The notes below the pieces were generated by a model. The model did not search any database. It had not been told where the DNA came from and was given only the letters and a program-made list of their open reading frames with translations. From positions 3,100,001 through 3,164,000 of the forward strand of contig NZ_LT630003.1 of the NCBI RefSeq assembly GCF_900105615.1: a stretch of 64,000 bases of DNA. Reading direction: 5' to 3'. Below, piece after piece: positions 7,877 through 18,104 of this stretch (position 1 is the stretch's first letter; every line of letters starts with the position of its first letter). The position numbers were made by a program, and so were the translations under genes. The stretch is from Lacrimispora sphenoides JCM 1415 (GTDB taxonomy: Bacteria; Bacillota; Clostridia; Lachnospirales; Lachnospiraceae).

Positions 7877-7991
7877 ATTTTCTCTTGTTTCTCTTATCGA
7901 GAAAGGTGAGAACCGCTATCGTCAGGCCACCAAAGGATATTAGCAAAGCTAATATTCCAATGAATGTCGAAATAATTTCGTATACTGTCAT
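7875..7991 (-). CDS. Holin-like toxin of a type I toxin-antitoxin pair, 38 aa
   Basis: A 38-residue protein: short N-terminus MTVYEIISTF, one hydrophobic transmembrane segment (about residues 5-30, with LLISFGGLTIAVLTFL), and the basic tail DKRNKRK. This is the pattern of the putative holin-like toxin (Hol_Tox) group related to TxpA/BsrG-type peptides, which depolarise or damage the cell membrane. It is too short for most ORF filters. AGAAAGGAGGAAACGCC gives a very strong ribosome binding site before ATG 7991. A promoter (8089-8117) gives a leader of about 90 bases, and a convergent antisense RNA overlaps the 3' end. A truncated paralogue lies at 8233-8307. Confidence 0.82.
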   Translation of the reverse strand: MTVYEIISTFIGILALLISFGGLTIAVLTFLDKRNKRK

Positions 7992-8088
7992 TGGCGTTTC
8001 CTCCTTTCTTATGTATTCCGATATCATATATCGGTTTTACAAATCCGGGAGGCTTAGCCACTCCTGTCATGAGTGCTTTCCAATATTT

Positions 8089-8117
8089 ATTTTATCATGA
8101 GAACATATGTTTTTCAA
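8089..8117 (-). promoter_or_regulatory. Promoter of the toxin mRNA
   Basis: Minus strand TTGAAA, 17-base spacer, TAAAAT. The predicted mRNA begins near 8081 with GAAAGCACTCA, and the antisense RNA carries the same 11 bases near its own 5' end (7778-7788), so the two promoters' downstream ends form an inverted repeat. Confidence 0.65.
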
Positions 8118-8232
8118 TCAAATATTTTTGAATCTTTCTGAATGAAAATGGGCTATATTCTTATCTCTGTCAATAGTTTAAAAAATCTTTACGGTCACAG
8201 CCCAGCCTGTTGGCAAACAAGATGGACTGTGT

Positions 8233-8307
8233 CTATTTTCTCTTGTTTCTATAATCGGGAAAGATGAGAACCGCCATAATCAGGACACCAAAGGATATTA
8301 AGAAAGC
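8233..8307 (-). pseudogene. Truncated second copy of the holin-like toxin
   Basis: The frame ending at TAG 8233-8235 encodes LISFGVLIMAVLIFPDYRNKRK-like residues, clearly the C-terminal 24 or so residues of the toxin at 7875-7991, with several substitutions including a proline near the membrane end. The N-terminal half and start codon are missing: similarity stops about 8307, just before the DUF5054 gene end. The downstream sequence (8165-8232) is also a decayed copy of the antisense region, with a mismatched terminator stem. Confidence 0.75.
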
Positions 8308-8320
8308 GCCCCACCTTATT

Positions 8321-10399
8321 CTATTCCTTATTTTGAACGCGTAATACATACCGGAACCTGCAGTCTTCCTGGCACCACATGGAAAAATTAGTTCCCCATT
8401 TATTGTTAAACAGGCAATAGGAAAATCCCTTTTTCATATCCGGAAGCTCCAGACAACCGCCATACAGCCGCCTTCCTCCCACACTTACCAGAGGAGAATC
8501 AGTATTATGTATTTCTATGGTCCCATCCGCCCCGTCATAGACCAGCTTTTCTATGCAGTGCTGCCTCCGGTTTCCTCCTTTTACTACCTTAAGAGGAGAG
8601 ATTTCCTGATCCATGATCTTCATCTTCCAGAGATAAGGATTTTCAACATCAAGATTAACATCAAACCAAAGGGCTTCGGGCATTTTATTGGCATCTTTAT
8701 TTTCCCATAAAAGATCACACAATAATTCTTCTCCAAACCTGTAGGTAATCCACGCCCGCTCAGGGCATCCATATTCCCTTACAGCCGCCGGGTTCCCTGC
8801 CAGACAGATCCTCACTACAGAATCAGACCTTCTCATCTCCCGCACTCCAAAGGTATAATTCCGGTTAGTAAGTCCCTCCACAGTTTCCAGTCCGGGCTTT
8901 GAAAAATCTGCTTCTGACCAGGCCATATTTTCCTTAAATGCATGATTGTACTCATAATATTCCGATGTCGTATCCGTAGCTCCATAGGTTTCATAAGAAA
9001 AACGGCCAAAGCAGCCTGACTGGATCCAGACCTTTCCCTCCTTTTCCAGATATACCATTGAGCCGTTACCATCAAACGCCGCTTTCCAGTCCTGTATGGA
9101 AACGATCTCAAACGGATGGACCTCTCCTCCCTCTTCCCATGTCTCCACTTCTGTAACCGGAGTCCAGGTTAGCGCCTGCCTGGCTTCCTCTTTAAGCTCC
9201 TCCGGCAGCAGCCGGACCGCTTCGAGTAAGTAGGCCCGCTGTTCCTCATAGGAGCTTTCGTACCGGTCATAGGTGCTCTCCAGATGATCCACACCTTTCT
9301 CCTTATATATGGCATGTAATAGAGCTGCATTTCTTTCCGTAAACATATCCTCCGTTACATGATTTTCTTTTCTGGCTCTCTTAAAATCTTCCTTTTCCCA
9401 GTTTTTAAAATCAAACAGGTGCTTCTTATAATCCAGCCCCCACGTATGTTCGCATACCATCAGAAGGTTTTCCATAAAACCATGGAATTCCGGCCCTTCA
9501 TAATCAAACTTCCCCTGTCTTTTCCATTGATCCTTAAGGCCCAGAAGCCGTCTGAAGCCGCTGACCTTGACCGGATCTGAGGCAATGCCGTGAATCCAGG
9601 TGTCCCCGATTTCCTCCGTTATTACGGGAAGCTCTTCCCTTCTTTCCCAAAGCTTTCCTGCATAAGCATCCAAAGTGGAGGCTTCCACTGCTGCACCTGG
9701 ATATTTCTTTTCCAATTCCTCTAATTGACTTAAAACATCTTCCCTGGTGGGAAGGCCCAGATTATCTCCTAAAAAAACAAACTCCAGAACATCCTCCATA
9801 CCCTCCATATAACAGGTCGAGCCATAAACAGGGGAATACTGGACAAGAATCTCGCTGGTTCCTGACCGCCATACAAAGCTTTTGGGAACCATTGGGTTCA
9901 TGGATGAGGCATTTACTCCGATATGCAGATATCGCTTCCCATGGCGGGCCATGATTGGCACCATGGCTTTCGTATGACCAGGCACGTCAGTAAGTTTTGC
10001 AGCCATGGTCTTTCTTCCAAACTCTCTGTCCAGTCTGTCCCCATAGCTTAAGTTAAAATTCATCAGGTCAGCATCCATCAGTTCCGTATGAGTAGTAAAG
10101 GCCAGTCCATGCCAGCTGATATCTCCTCTCATCAATGCATCTTTCAGTTTCTGCGCTTCCGCCTGAGGCGATTTTTTTAAATACCGGTCAATTAAGAATG
10201 CCCCTAAGGTCCAGATAAACCGTTTCCTTCCATCCTGGTTTAAATCCATGGCAAGCCTGATGGCTTCAGGAATAAAATCCTGGATATAGCTGGAAAGAAC
10301 ACGGTCTGCAAGATCCGTAAATCCCATATCAAAATGGGTCATGAATACTACATGTACCCTTTTAATTGTTTCATTTGTCACTATTTCATTCTTTGTCAT
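8321..10399 (-). CDS. DUF5054 / GH38-like glycoside hydrolase, 692 aa
   Basis: The N-terminal third resembles the catalytic barrel of alpha-mannosidase-like (GH38) proteins: VVFMTHFDMGFTDLA near residue 20, then FIWTLGAFLIDRYL, WHGLAFTTHTELMD and LTDVPGHTKAMVPIMARHG. The remainder fits the DUF5054 type with a beta-rich C-terminus. No signal peptide is visible, so it acts in the cytoplasm on an imported glycoside; substrate is unknown. I place the start at ATG 10399, after ACAGGTGAAAAA; the GTG at 10408 has no ribosome binding site. It overlaps the preceding CehA-like gene by 14 bases and is the last gene of the transporter operon. Confidence 0.78.
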   Translation of the reverse strand: MTKNEIVTNETIKRVHVVFMTHFDMGFTDLADRVLSSYIQDFIPEAIRLAMDLNQDGRKRFIWTLGAFLIDRYLKKSPQAEAQKLKDALMRGDISWHGLAFTTHTELMDADLMNFNLSYGDRLDREFGRKTMAAKLTDVPGHTKAMVPIMARHGKRYLHIGVNASSMNPMVPKSFVWRSGTSEILVQYSPVYGSTCYMEGMEDVLEFVFLGDNLGLPTREDVLSQLEELEKKYPGAAVEASTLDAYAGKLWERREELPVITEEIGDTWIHGIASDPVKVSGFRRLLGLKDQWKRQGKFDYEGPEFHGFMENLLMVCEHTWGLDYKKHLFDFKNWEKEDFKRARKENHVTEDMFTERNAALLHAIYKEKGVDHLESTYDRYESSYEEQRAYLLEAVRLLPEELKEEARQALTWTPVTEVETWEEGGEVHPFEIVSIQDWKAAFDGNGSMVYLEKEGKVWIQSGCFGRFSYETYGATDTTSEYYEYNHAFKENMAWSEADFSKPGLETVEGLTNRNYTFGVREMRRSDSVVRICLAGNPAAVREYGCPERAWITYRFGEELLCDLLWENKDANKMPEALWFDVNLDVENPYLWKMKIMDQEISPLKVVKGGNRRQHCIEKLVYDGADGTIEIHNTDSPLVSVGGRRLYGGCLELPDMKKGFSYCLFNNKWGTNFSMWCQEDCRFRYVLRVQNKE

Positions 10400-11657
10400 T
10401 TTTTTCACCTGTTATATAGTAAGGATTGGAAAGGAGCACCGGAATATAAGGATACCCCTTAAGAAAGCTCCGCCTGATCTCAGCCCTGAGATATCCGGCT
10501 TTTCCGGCAGTTCTCTGAATGGAAAGCCGGCCCGATCCGCAGGGGATTTCTTCCCTGCCGTCCTGGGAAACCAGGAACAGGATATCGCCCTCGCGTAAGT
10601 TTCCGAAATTAAACATGATTTCGCTTTCTTCCGGGATCTCATCTCCCATGAGAGCCTCCCCGGCCCAGGTTTCCATCATGGGACCTTCCGGAGATATGGT
10701 CAGAAAGGAATGGCCTTTTTTAAGTCCTTCTAATATATCCTCGGCGGAATTTGAAAGGGCGTACACGCAGGTACAAGGAGAAGCCGGCATTCTTCCCGGT
10801 TCATATTTATGAAAATCGCTGCCCCCTGTTATTGGGATCCTTTTCCCCTCCTTAAGCCTTTCATCCCACCAGGCCAGGCAGGCCTGGTTGCTCTCCGTCA
10901 TCAAGCCTCCGTTCCAAACCTCCACCCCGTCAAAGGGAACCTTCTCCAGCCCCCACTGCCAGCCGCACCAGGGACAGAAGGGATGGTTTAATACCGTAAA
11001 GGCACCGTTTTCCCTTGCTTCCTCTACGATTTCTACGGTCCTTTCCAGGGAATTGGAGAGAAAGCTTTTATATGGACGATTCCTTCCCAGCATTCCCATA
11101 TGTCCTTTGTAATGGGTCCACTCCACTCCCGGAATCATGGTTACCTGGTCCGTAGAACGAAGCTGGTAATTGTGGGCATAATTGTTATGATCCGTAACAA
11201 ACAGGAAATCCAGCCCTTCTCTTCCGGCAGCAAGTGCCAGTTCTTCCGGAGTCATATTTCCGTCGGAGCCGCTGGAATGAAGGTGGGTATCTCCCTTATA
11301 TAGCCGCAGGCCTTTTAAATGGAACGTAATTTTATATGTAATTACCGTTTCCTGTTCTTCTACCTTGTAGGCTCCCAGTAGTATGCTCCATTGTCCCTGC
11401 TTTACAGGAACCGACGCAAAGCCAGCCATGCTCCTGTGATCTGAAATAACGATCCGGCTCCGGTCAGAGCCGGACCAGCCGATCAATTCTCCCGTATCAT
11501 TTAACAGGCCGAAATCAATGATAGTTCCGTTCCTGTCGTAATCGTACGATAGTTCCATGGCCTCAGCCTGATCCGGCACGAAAAACGGTACCTCTAAATA
11601 CAGCCCTTCTTCCTCTTTTAATACTGTCCTTTGAAATGTGATTGTCTTTTCCTTCAT
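10386..11657 (-). CDS. CehA/McbA-type PHP-domain metallohydrolase, 423 aa
   Basis: The first 130 residues form a beta-rich domain without a name I can give. From about residue 135 a PHP domain follows, with metal-ligand motifs GDTHLHSSGSDG, FVTDHNNYAHN, TVLNHPFCPWCGW and GGSDFHKYEPG. These match the CehA/McbA family, a group that includes carbaryl and other ester hydrolases and many proteins beside sugar transporters; the bond cleaved here is unknown. It lies between the ABC permease genes (12 bases upstream) and the DUF5054 gene (14-base overlap), so it probably works on the imported compound. Start ATG 11657 has AAAGGAGGACCGAA in front. Confidence 0.83.
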   Translation of the reverse strand: MKEKTITFQRTVLKEEEGLYLEVPFFVPDQAEAMELSYDYDRNGTIIDFGLLNDTGELIGWSGSDRSRIVISDHRSMAGFASVPVKQGQWSILLGAYKVEEQETVITYKITFHLKGLRLYKGDTHLHSSGSDGNMTPEELALAAGREGLDFLFVTDHNNYAHNYQLRSTDQVTMIPGVEWTHYKGHMGMLGRNRPYKSFLSNSLERTVEIVEEARENGAFTVLNHPFCPWCGWQWGLEKVPFDGVEVWNGGLMTESNQACLAWWDERLKEGKRIPITGGSDFHKYEPGRMPASPCTCVYALSNSAEDILEGLKKGHSFLTISPEGPMMETWAGEALMGDEIPEESEIMFNFGNLREGDILFLVSQDGREEIPCGSGRLSIQRTAGKAGYLRAEIRRSFLKGYPYIPVLLSNPYYITGEKNDKE

Positions 11658-11669
11658 TTCGGTCCTCCT

Positions 11670-12536
11670 TTAACCCTTAACGGCCCCCATGTTTATGCCC
11701 TCCATGAGAAATCTCTGAGCAAACATATAGATGATCAGCAGCGGTATGGTTGAAATCACGATCGCCGCCATTATCGCATTGTCCGGAGTTGCCGCCGTTC
11801 CCGATGTGGAATCCACAGACATGATCATCTGCTTTAACATCAGAGGAAGAGTATACTTTTTCTCGTCCGTGATCAAGGTCGCGGGAAGCATGATAGAATT
11901 CCATCTGGCTACATACTCCATGAAGAACACAGTCGCAAATCCAGGAAGGGATATGGGCATATAGATACTTCCGAATATTTTCAACTCTCCTGCCCCGTCC
12001 ATTCTGGCTGATTCCGCAAGAGAATAAGGGACCGTCTCAAAGTAATTTCTCATCATCATGATGCTGAAACCGGACACCAGTCCGTTTAGTACCAACCCCT
12101 GATAAGTATTTAACAATGACAGCTGCTTATTGAGCTGGTAAACGGATATCAAAGTTAAGTCCCCCGGCACCATCATGGTGAGCATGATGAAGGAGGAAAT
12201 AAAATTTTTAAAAGGAAGGCTCTTTTGTATCAGAACATAGCCTGCAAGGGCTGACAAAAGAACCTGGATCACAGTACCCAAGGTGGTTATAAAAAGGGAA
12301 TTTAGGAACGGTCTTGCCATCTTGGTCACCCGGAACACATAGAAAAAGCCTTCCAAACTGAATGTTGTCCACCACAGCTTGATCCCGCTTTGTGAGGAAT
12401 CAAGGGCTGTTGAAGTGGAGACTACAAATACATTCCACATGGGAAGAAACATGGTAAGAAAAATGGCGGCCGTCAAAAACAAAAACAGTACTCTCCAGAA
12501 ACCTGTTAAACCTTTTTTATCTAGATTATTTTTCAT
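11670..12536 (-). CDS. Carbohydrate ABC transporter permease (MalG/LplC type), 288 aa
   Basis: Six hydrophobic segments are visible, with the cytoplasmic EAA-loop near residue 190 (ESARMDGAGELKIFGSIYMPISLPG) that contacts the ATPase. It belongs to the YtcP/LplC subgroup typical of complex-glycoside importers. I prefer ATG 12536, after GGAAAGGGCAGAG, over an ATG at 12572 that overlaps the upstream permease and lacks a ribosome binding site. It pairs with the permease at 12553-13452. No ABC ATPase is encoded nearby, as is usual for such Firmicute systems that share a common MsmX-like ATPase. Confidence 0.9.
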   Translation of the reverse strand: MKNNLDKKGLTGFWRVLFLFLTAAIFLTMFLPMWNVFVVSTSTALDSSQSGIKLWWTTFSLEGFFYVFRVTKMARPFLNSLFITTLGTVIQVLLSALAGYVLIQKSLPFKNFISSFIMLTMMVPGDLTLISVYQLNKQLSLLNTYQGLVLNGLVSGFSIMMMRNYFETVPYSLAESARMDGAGELKIFGSIYMPISLPGFATVFFMEYVARWNSIMLPATLITDEKKYTLPLMLKQMIMSVDSTSGTAATPDNAIMAAIVISTIPLLIIYMFAQRFLMEGINMGAVKG

Positions 12537-12552
12537 ATCTCTGCCCTTTCCA

Positions 12553-13452
12553 TCAGGAATAAATCTCATCATATTTCAGCACTTTTCTGACCGCCGAGGT
12601 AATCAGCAGGGTTGCGAATAATACGACGGTCGCAGCCGCCGTAGCAGTCCCCACATTAAACTGGATAATGCCCTGTTCGTAAATTAATACCAGCAGGTTT
12701 TTTACCTTATCGCTGATGGAGGCATTCATCATAACAAAAATCTGGTCAAAGTTCCGCAGGATTCCCATGACCGACAACACTGCTACCACCTTCATGGTGG
12801 GCACAATGACCGGCAGAGTGATGTATCGGATCTGCTTGATTCTTGTAGCACCATCCATTCTGGCGGATTCATACAGGGCCGAATCGATTCCGACCATGGC
12901 GGCCAGGAACAGGGCCGCAAAATAGCCGGCCCCTTTCCATGCACCTGTAAAAATCATGATGGATCTGGCGAAACGTCCCTCCGACATAAATACCATGGGA
13001 GAATAACTGGTTCCCATGAAAGCCCTCATAATGCCGTTTACCATGCCTGCAGGCGATAAAATGGAGATCCACAAACCTCCTACCACAGACCAGGACAGAA
13101 GATACGGTATGTAAGTAACCGTCTGGAACAGGGATTTGGGTGCCTTGCTTCTGATCTCATTCAACAATACAGCGATTAATAGTCCCCAGACAAACTGCAG
13201 GAGAAAGGTTCCGCCTCCTACTGTAAGACTGTTAATAAACGCCTGTCTGTACTGCCTATCCCCAAAAATCTCCTTGTAATTGCTAAACCCTACTATTTCA
13301 TAGCCGCCTAAAAGCTTTACCTTTTGAAAGCTTTTTATGATTCCCAGTACCAGCGGATAATAGGAAAATACAAGGAAGTAGATGAGAACTGGTATCAGCA
13401 GCAGATAGATCTCCTTATACCGCAATATCCTTTTCTTAAGCTGTCCTTTCAA
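12553..13452 (-). CDS. Carbohydrate ABC transporter permease (LplB/YteP type), 299 aa
   Basis: Multi-spanning permease with six predicted membrane segments, beginning with LLLIPVLIYFLVFSYYPLVLG (about residues 16-36). The EAA loop is YESARMDGATRIKQIRYITLP (about 195-215). The N-terminal stretch MKGQLKKRILRYKEIYLL is the usual cytoplasmic start of the LplB/YteP subgroup. It lies 33 bases after the binding-protein gene and 16 bases before the second permease, consistent with a single operon and a heterodimeric channel. Confidence 0.9.
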   Translation of the reverse strand: MKGQLKKRILRYKEIYLLLIPVLIYFLVFSYYPLVLGIIKSFQKVKLLGGYEIVGFSNYKEIFGDRQYRQAFINSLTVGGGTFLLQFVWGLLIAVLLNEIRSKAPKSLFQTVTYIPYLLSWSVVGGLWISILSPAGMVNGIMRAFMGTSYSPMVFMSEGRFARSIMIFTGAWKGAGYFAALFLAAMVGIDSALYESARMDGATRIKQIRYITLPVIVPTMKVVAVLSVMGILRNFDQIFVMMNASISDKVKNLLVLIYEQGIIQFNVGTATAAATVVLFATLLITSAVRKVLKYDEIYS

Positions 13453-13485
13453 ACCGATACCTCCTGTCTTTTTTGGGGATTGTGA

Positions 13486-14958
13486 TTACCGGTCAGTCAC
13501 TTTCCGGTCAACAAGCTCTTTTCTCATGCCGCTAAGCCCCTCCTGGGTGGTAACTTCTCCTTTGATGATCTTGATCCCCCATTTGCCCACGATTTCCTTG
13601 TAATCCGCTTCATTAGGAATGATCCTGTCAATGGTTGCATAGCTGCTGTAGCTTAACGCCTCTTCAACTCCGGGATTGAACCCGAAAATCGGCTTGAAAT
13701 CCTTATAGATCGGGAATGGAGCGCCATGGTCATTGCCGTGCTGAGCTCCTGTTTCCGTCAATTCAAATTTCCCATCTGAGCCAGTATAATCATAGCCTGA
13801 AATTCCGGTTGAAAGAAGATTTCCGCCTTCCTGCGTTGCAAAATACTCTAAAACCTTCATGGCTCCGTCTGGATTCTTTGCATTGGCAGGAACTGCAAAC
13901 AAACTGGCGCTTCCTTTGACCAGCATATAGCTTCCGTCAGGGGTCTTAAGTCCAGGAAGAGAAACGATCTCAAAATCTTCGGGAGAAATCCCCCCTGCCT
14001 TAGCATTTGCATTATGTAAACCAACCCATGCTGCCCAGTCTACCGTCAGAGCCGTCTTCTGAGAGGAGGCCCCCATTTTGGCTCTCATATCCTTTGTCTT
14101 ATCTACAAAGGAGGATGGATCCAGCAGACCATCGTCATACAGCTTTTTAAACCATTCCCATACAGGTGCTGCTCCATCTTCTGAGTATGGCGCAAACCGT
14201 TTCCCGGAATCGTCCAGGACCACGCCGTTCTTTAAGCCTGCCGCCGCCATCCAGGGCTGTAAATCATAGGTTTCAGATAAAATGGAATCAAAGGGATAAA
14301 AGTCCGGGTCCTGGCTGCTTTCTTTTAATTTTTTCATCACATCATAATATCCATCCATGGTGGGCTCGATCTTCTTATAATCGATTCCGGCCTTTTTAAG
14401 AAGCGTGTTGTTTAAAGCCACTACCCTGTGGATCTCCTTTTTGTTGAAACCGGCGTAGATTTTACCGTCAATGGTGATGTCCTTCCACTCAGCCGGATCC
14501 ACATTGCCGGTGAGAATCTCCGAACCATTTACCCGGTCCGTAATATCCATTAAGGCCCCCTGAGCTACCAGATTGGCATACTGGCTGGCAGTGATATAAA
14601 TCAGGTCATAGGTCTCGCCGCCGCTTAATTTCTGCATCAGTACCTTGTCATAATCCGATGCCGGCTTTTCAAATTCAACCGTAAGACCTGTAGCCTGAGA
14701 AAGGGCTTCTGCAAAAAGCTTCATTTCCGCTTCATCCTTGCCTCCTGTATTGGCTGTCATGATCTTTACGGTGCCCCCTGCTTCTTTCCCCGGCTTGCTG
14801 GCTGCTTCTGTCTTACTTTCGTCTGTCTTACTTTCTTCTGCCTTACTTTCCTCTGTCTGGCTGGCTTTTGTGCTGGCGCTCTCCTGTTTTCCGCAGGCGC
14901 TTATGGAACACACCATAAGTGCTGCCGCGAGCAGTGACATGACTCTTCTTTTTTTCAT
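13486..14958 (-). CDS. Extracellular solute-binding lipoprotein of the ABC importer, 490 aa
   Basis: The N-terminus is a lipoprotein signal (KKRRVMSLLAAALMVCSISAC, lipobox Cys about residue 22), then a Lys/Glu/Ser-rich linker with repeated SKTEE/SKAEE-like units that tethers the domain to the membrane. The rest is a type-1 family carbohydrate-binding fold of the LplA/YtcQ size class, ending in DRKVTDR. It would capture the sugar for the two permeases. ATG 14958 follows AAAGGAGAAAAA; a TTG at 14973 is not needed. First gene of the operon, transcribed from 15086-15114. Ligand not predictable. Confidence 0.9.
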   Translation of the reverse strand: MKKRRVMSLLAAALMVCSISACGKQESASTKASQTEESKAEESKTDESKTEAASKPGKEAGGTVKIMTANTGGKDEAEMKLFAEALSQATGLTVEFEKPASDYDKVLMQKLSGGETYDLIYITASQYANLVAQGALMDITDRVNGSEILTGNVDPAEWKDITIDGKIYAGFNKKEIHRVVALNNTLLKKAGIDYKKIEPTMDGYYDVMKKLKESSQDPDFYPFDSILSETYDLQPWMAAAGLKNGVVLDDSGKRFAPYSEDGAAPVWEWFKKLYDDGLLDPSSFVDKTKDMRAKMGASSQKTALTVDWAAWVGLHNANAKAGGISPEDFEIVSLPGLKTPDGSYMLVKGSASLFAVPANAKNPDGAMKVLEYFATQEGGNLLSTGISGYDYTGSDGKFELTETGAQHGNDHGAPFPIYKDFKPIFGFNPGVEEALSYSSYATIDRIIPNEADYKEIVGKWGIKIIKGEVTTQEGLSGMRKELVDRKVTDR

Positions 14959-15024
14959 TTTTTCTCCTTTCAATCCAACACTCTTTGGGACTACAAAATC
15001 ATACTATATTATATTTTTGATTTT

Positions 15025-15039
15025 GTAAACCATATTTAC
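15025..15039. repeat. Short inverted repeat in the transporter leader
   Basis: GTAAA-CCATA-TTTAC, 10 bases closer to the gene than the 26-bp palindrome. May be a second, weaker site for the same regulator. Confidence 0.3.
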
Positions 15040-15048
15040 GCAACTTTT

Positions 15049-15074
15049 ACATATATTTTAATTAAAATATATGT
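15049..15074. promoter_or_regulatory. Perfect 26-bp palindrome, candidate operator of the transporter operon
   Basis: ACATATATTTTAA and its exact complement form a gapless palindrome placed about 5 to 30 bases after the predicted transcript start. A GntR-family repressor is encoded next door (15255-16355) and is the natural candidate to bind here. An alternative is an AT-rich hairpin without regulatory meaning. Confidence 0.6.
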
Positions 15075-15085
15075 TTTATTTATTT

Positions 15086-15114
15086 ATAATACCATATCAC
15101 ACTTTTACTTTCAA
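15086..15114 (-). promoter_or_regulatory. Sigma-A promoter of the ABC transporter operon
   Basis: Minus strand TTGAAA, 17-base spacer, TATTAT; predicted start near 15079, leader about 120 bases. The rest of 14959-15184 is very AT-rich. Confidence 0.7.
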
Positions 15115-15184
15115 CTATGTATCGGTATTTTGTTACTAAAACACATAATCAATCAATATTTTTTATGCAATATTTACAAGAAAT

Positions 15185-15227
15185 AAAAAAAGGGTACAGA
15201 ACAATTATAATCATTGTTCTGTACCCT
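15185..15227 (-). terminator. Terminator of the GntR regulator gene
   Basis: Perfect 15-base arms (15191-15205 and 15213-15227, AGGGTACAGAACAAT) with a 7-base loop, followed on the minus strand by seven T. Confidence 0.9.
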
Positions 15228-15254
15228 AATTATCACAGGAGCAAAATATATGTT

Positions 15255-16355
15255 TTAGTATTCGCAAAATATTCCAGGAACAAGACAATCCATCTGGCTG
15301 TAGGACGGATCTTTTTCTATCTGTTTTAACAGGATCCTGATGGCTTCAAAGGCAATTTTCTTTTCATTCTGCTTTATATGAGTGAAATGAGGACCTCCGG
15401 GTGATAAATAATCTTCGTCAATGCAGCATACGGTAATTCCCTTCCATTTTCCAAGCCATCTGGCAATTCCATATTCGGCGCAGATTACCGCATCCAAGTC
15501 CTTATTATCATCAAGATACCGTTCAATCTTCCCGCTGAGGCCAATATCAAGATCATCTGAATAAATATTTATTTTTTCAGCCCCTTCCAGACAGCATTCC
15601 TCCATATTCTCGACCCCGGCAGCCCTTATGGCCTCACGGAATCCCTTTCTTCTGTCCTTAATAGATGAAGTGCCGTTTTCTGAAAATGTAATGAAGCCGA
15701 TCTTTTTATTTCCTTTATGAACCAGATAATCCACCAGCTCTTTCATGGCAATATAGTTGTCTGTTCTTACGGATGGAACCGGAATCCCCTCCATTTTTTT
15801 ATCAATCAGTATCATAGGAAATTCTTCAACCACAAGCTTTAAAATTGCCGTATTATAATAAATTCCATGACAGGGCATGACTATGATCCCACTGACGCCA
15901 AGCTCCTTTAAAAACTCTATTTCCTCTGTTTCTTTCTCTCTCTCTCCGTAGGAAAACCGGACGCAAAGCTTATAACCGGCCTCAGCCGCCATGGCATCCA
16001 TTGCATACATCATGTCAAGCCCAAAACAGGAGGATACATGCTCCAGGACCAGGCCCAGCATCTTATCCCGGTCCGGGTTCTCATATCGTTCCGATGCAGC
16101 ATCAAGGCAGTTTGTTAAAGTCCCTGCGCTCTTTACCGGAAGCTGTATAAAGCTTCCTTTCCCCTTGATCCGGTTTAAGTAGCCTTCCCCTTTCAGGGCA
16201 TTTAAGGCATTGGTAATGGTTATGGTACTCACTCCATACTCAGCCGCTAATTCTCCTGTCTGGGGCAGACATGTTCCTTCCTCCAGCTCTCCGGCAAGGA
16301 TCTTATTTTTTAAATCCAGATAAATTTTTTTATATAAAAATTGTTCTTTTTCCAT
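15255..16355 (-). CDS. GntR-family regulator with LacI-type ligand-binding domain, 366 aa
   Basis: Residues about 5-70 form a GntR winged helix (YKKIYLDLKNKILAGELEEG, then GVSTITITNALNALKGEGYL). The remainder (about 90-366) is a periplasmic-binding-protein-like sugar-sensing domain, as in AraR. It should be a sugar-responsive repressor of the flanking transporter operon and perhaps of the GH1 gene. I choose ATG 16355, preceded by GAGGGGCCCG, rather than a TTG at 16367. It has its own terminator (15185-15227), so it is not part of the transporter operon. Inducer and site are inferred only. Confidence 0.87.
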   Translation of the reverse strand: MEKEQFLYKKIYLDLKNKILAGELEEGTCLPQTGELAAEYGVSTITITNALNALKGEGYLNRIKGKGSFIQLPVKSAGTLTNCLDAASERYENPDRDKMLGLVLEHVSSCFGLDMMYAMDAMAAEAGYKLCVRFSYGEREKETEEIEFLKELGVSGIIVMPCHGIYYNTAILKLVVEEFPMILIDKKMEGIPVPSVRTDNYIAMKELVDYLVHKGNKKIGFITFSENGTSSIKDRRKGFREAIRAAGVENMEECCLEGAEKINIYSDDLDIGLSGKIERYLDDNKDLDAVICAEYGIARWLGKWKGITVCCIDEDYLSPGGPHFTHIKQNEKKIAFEAIRILLKQIEKDPSYSQMDCLVPGIFCEY

Positions 16356-16453
16356 CGGGCCCCTCAAACTTTAGTATTTTTATATATTATATCTTTTACT
16401 CTTACTATTTTCAACAAAAATATGTTTTTCCTTTTAATTTTAATAAAATCCAT

Positions 16454-16498
16454 CAAAAAAAGCACCTTTTTAAGTCTGTCCGATCCCAAAAGGTGCTT
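16454..16498 (-). terminator. Terminator of the GH1 gene
   Basis: Eleven-base arms AAGCACCTTTT (16460-16470) and AAAAGGTGCTT (16488-16498), with seven T following on the minus strand. Confidence 0.85.
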
Positions 16499-16526
16499 CT
16501 CTTCCTCCACGTATGCTATTTTGCTA

Positions 16527-17981
<1,455 letters not shown>

Positions 17982-18104
17982 TTATAATACAGCTTTTGAG
18001 AGACTGATTTTCGGCCTCTCATAAAACGTACTGTCTTTGAACCTTATCAGGCAGAAAAGCGGATTACGAATATCCCGTTGACTGCTGTATTCCAGATTCT
18101 TTAA

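Noticed and set aside
7798..8100. 100-aa plus-strand frame across the toxin region
   Set aside because: It reads through the antisense RNA terminator and opposite to the toxin gene; no ribosome site.
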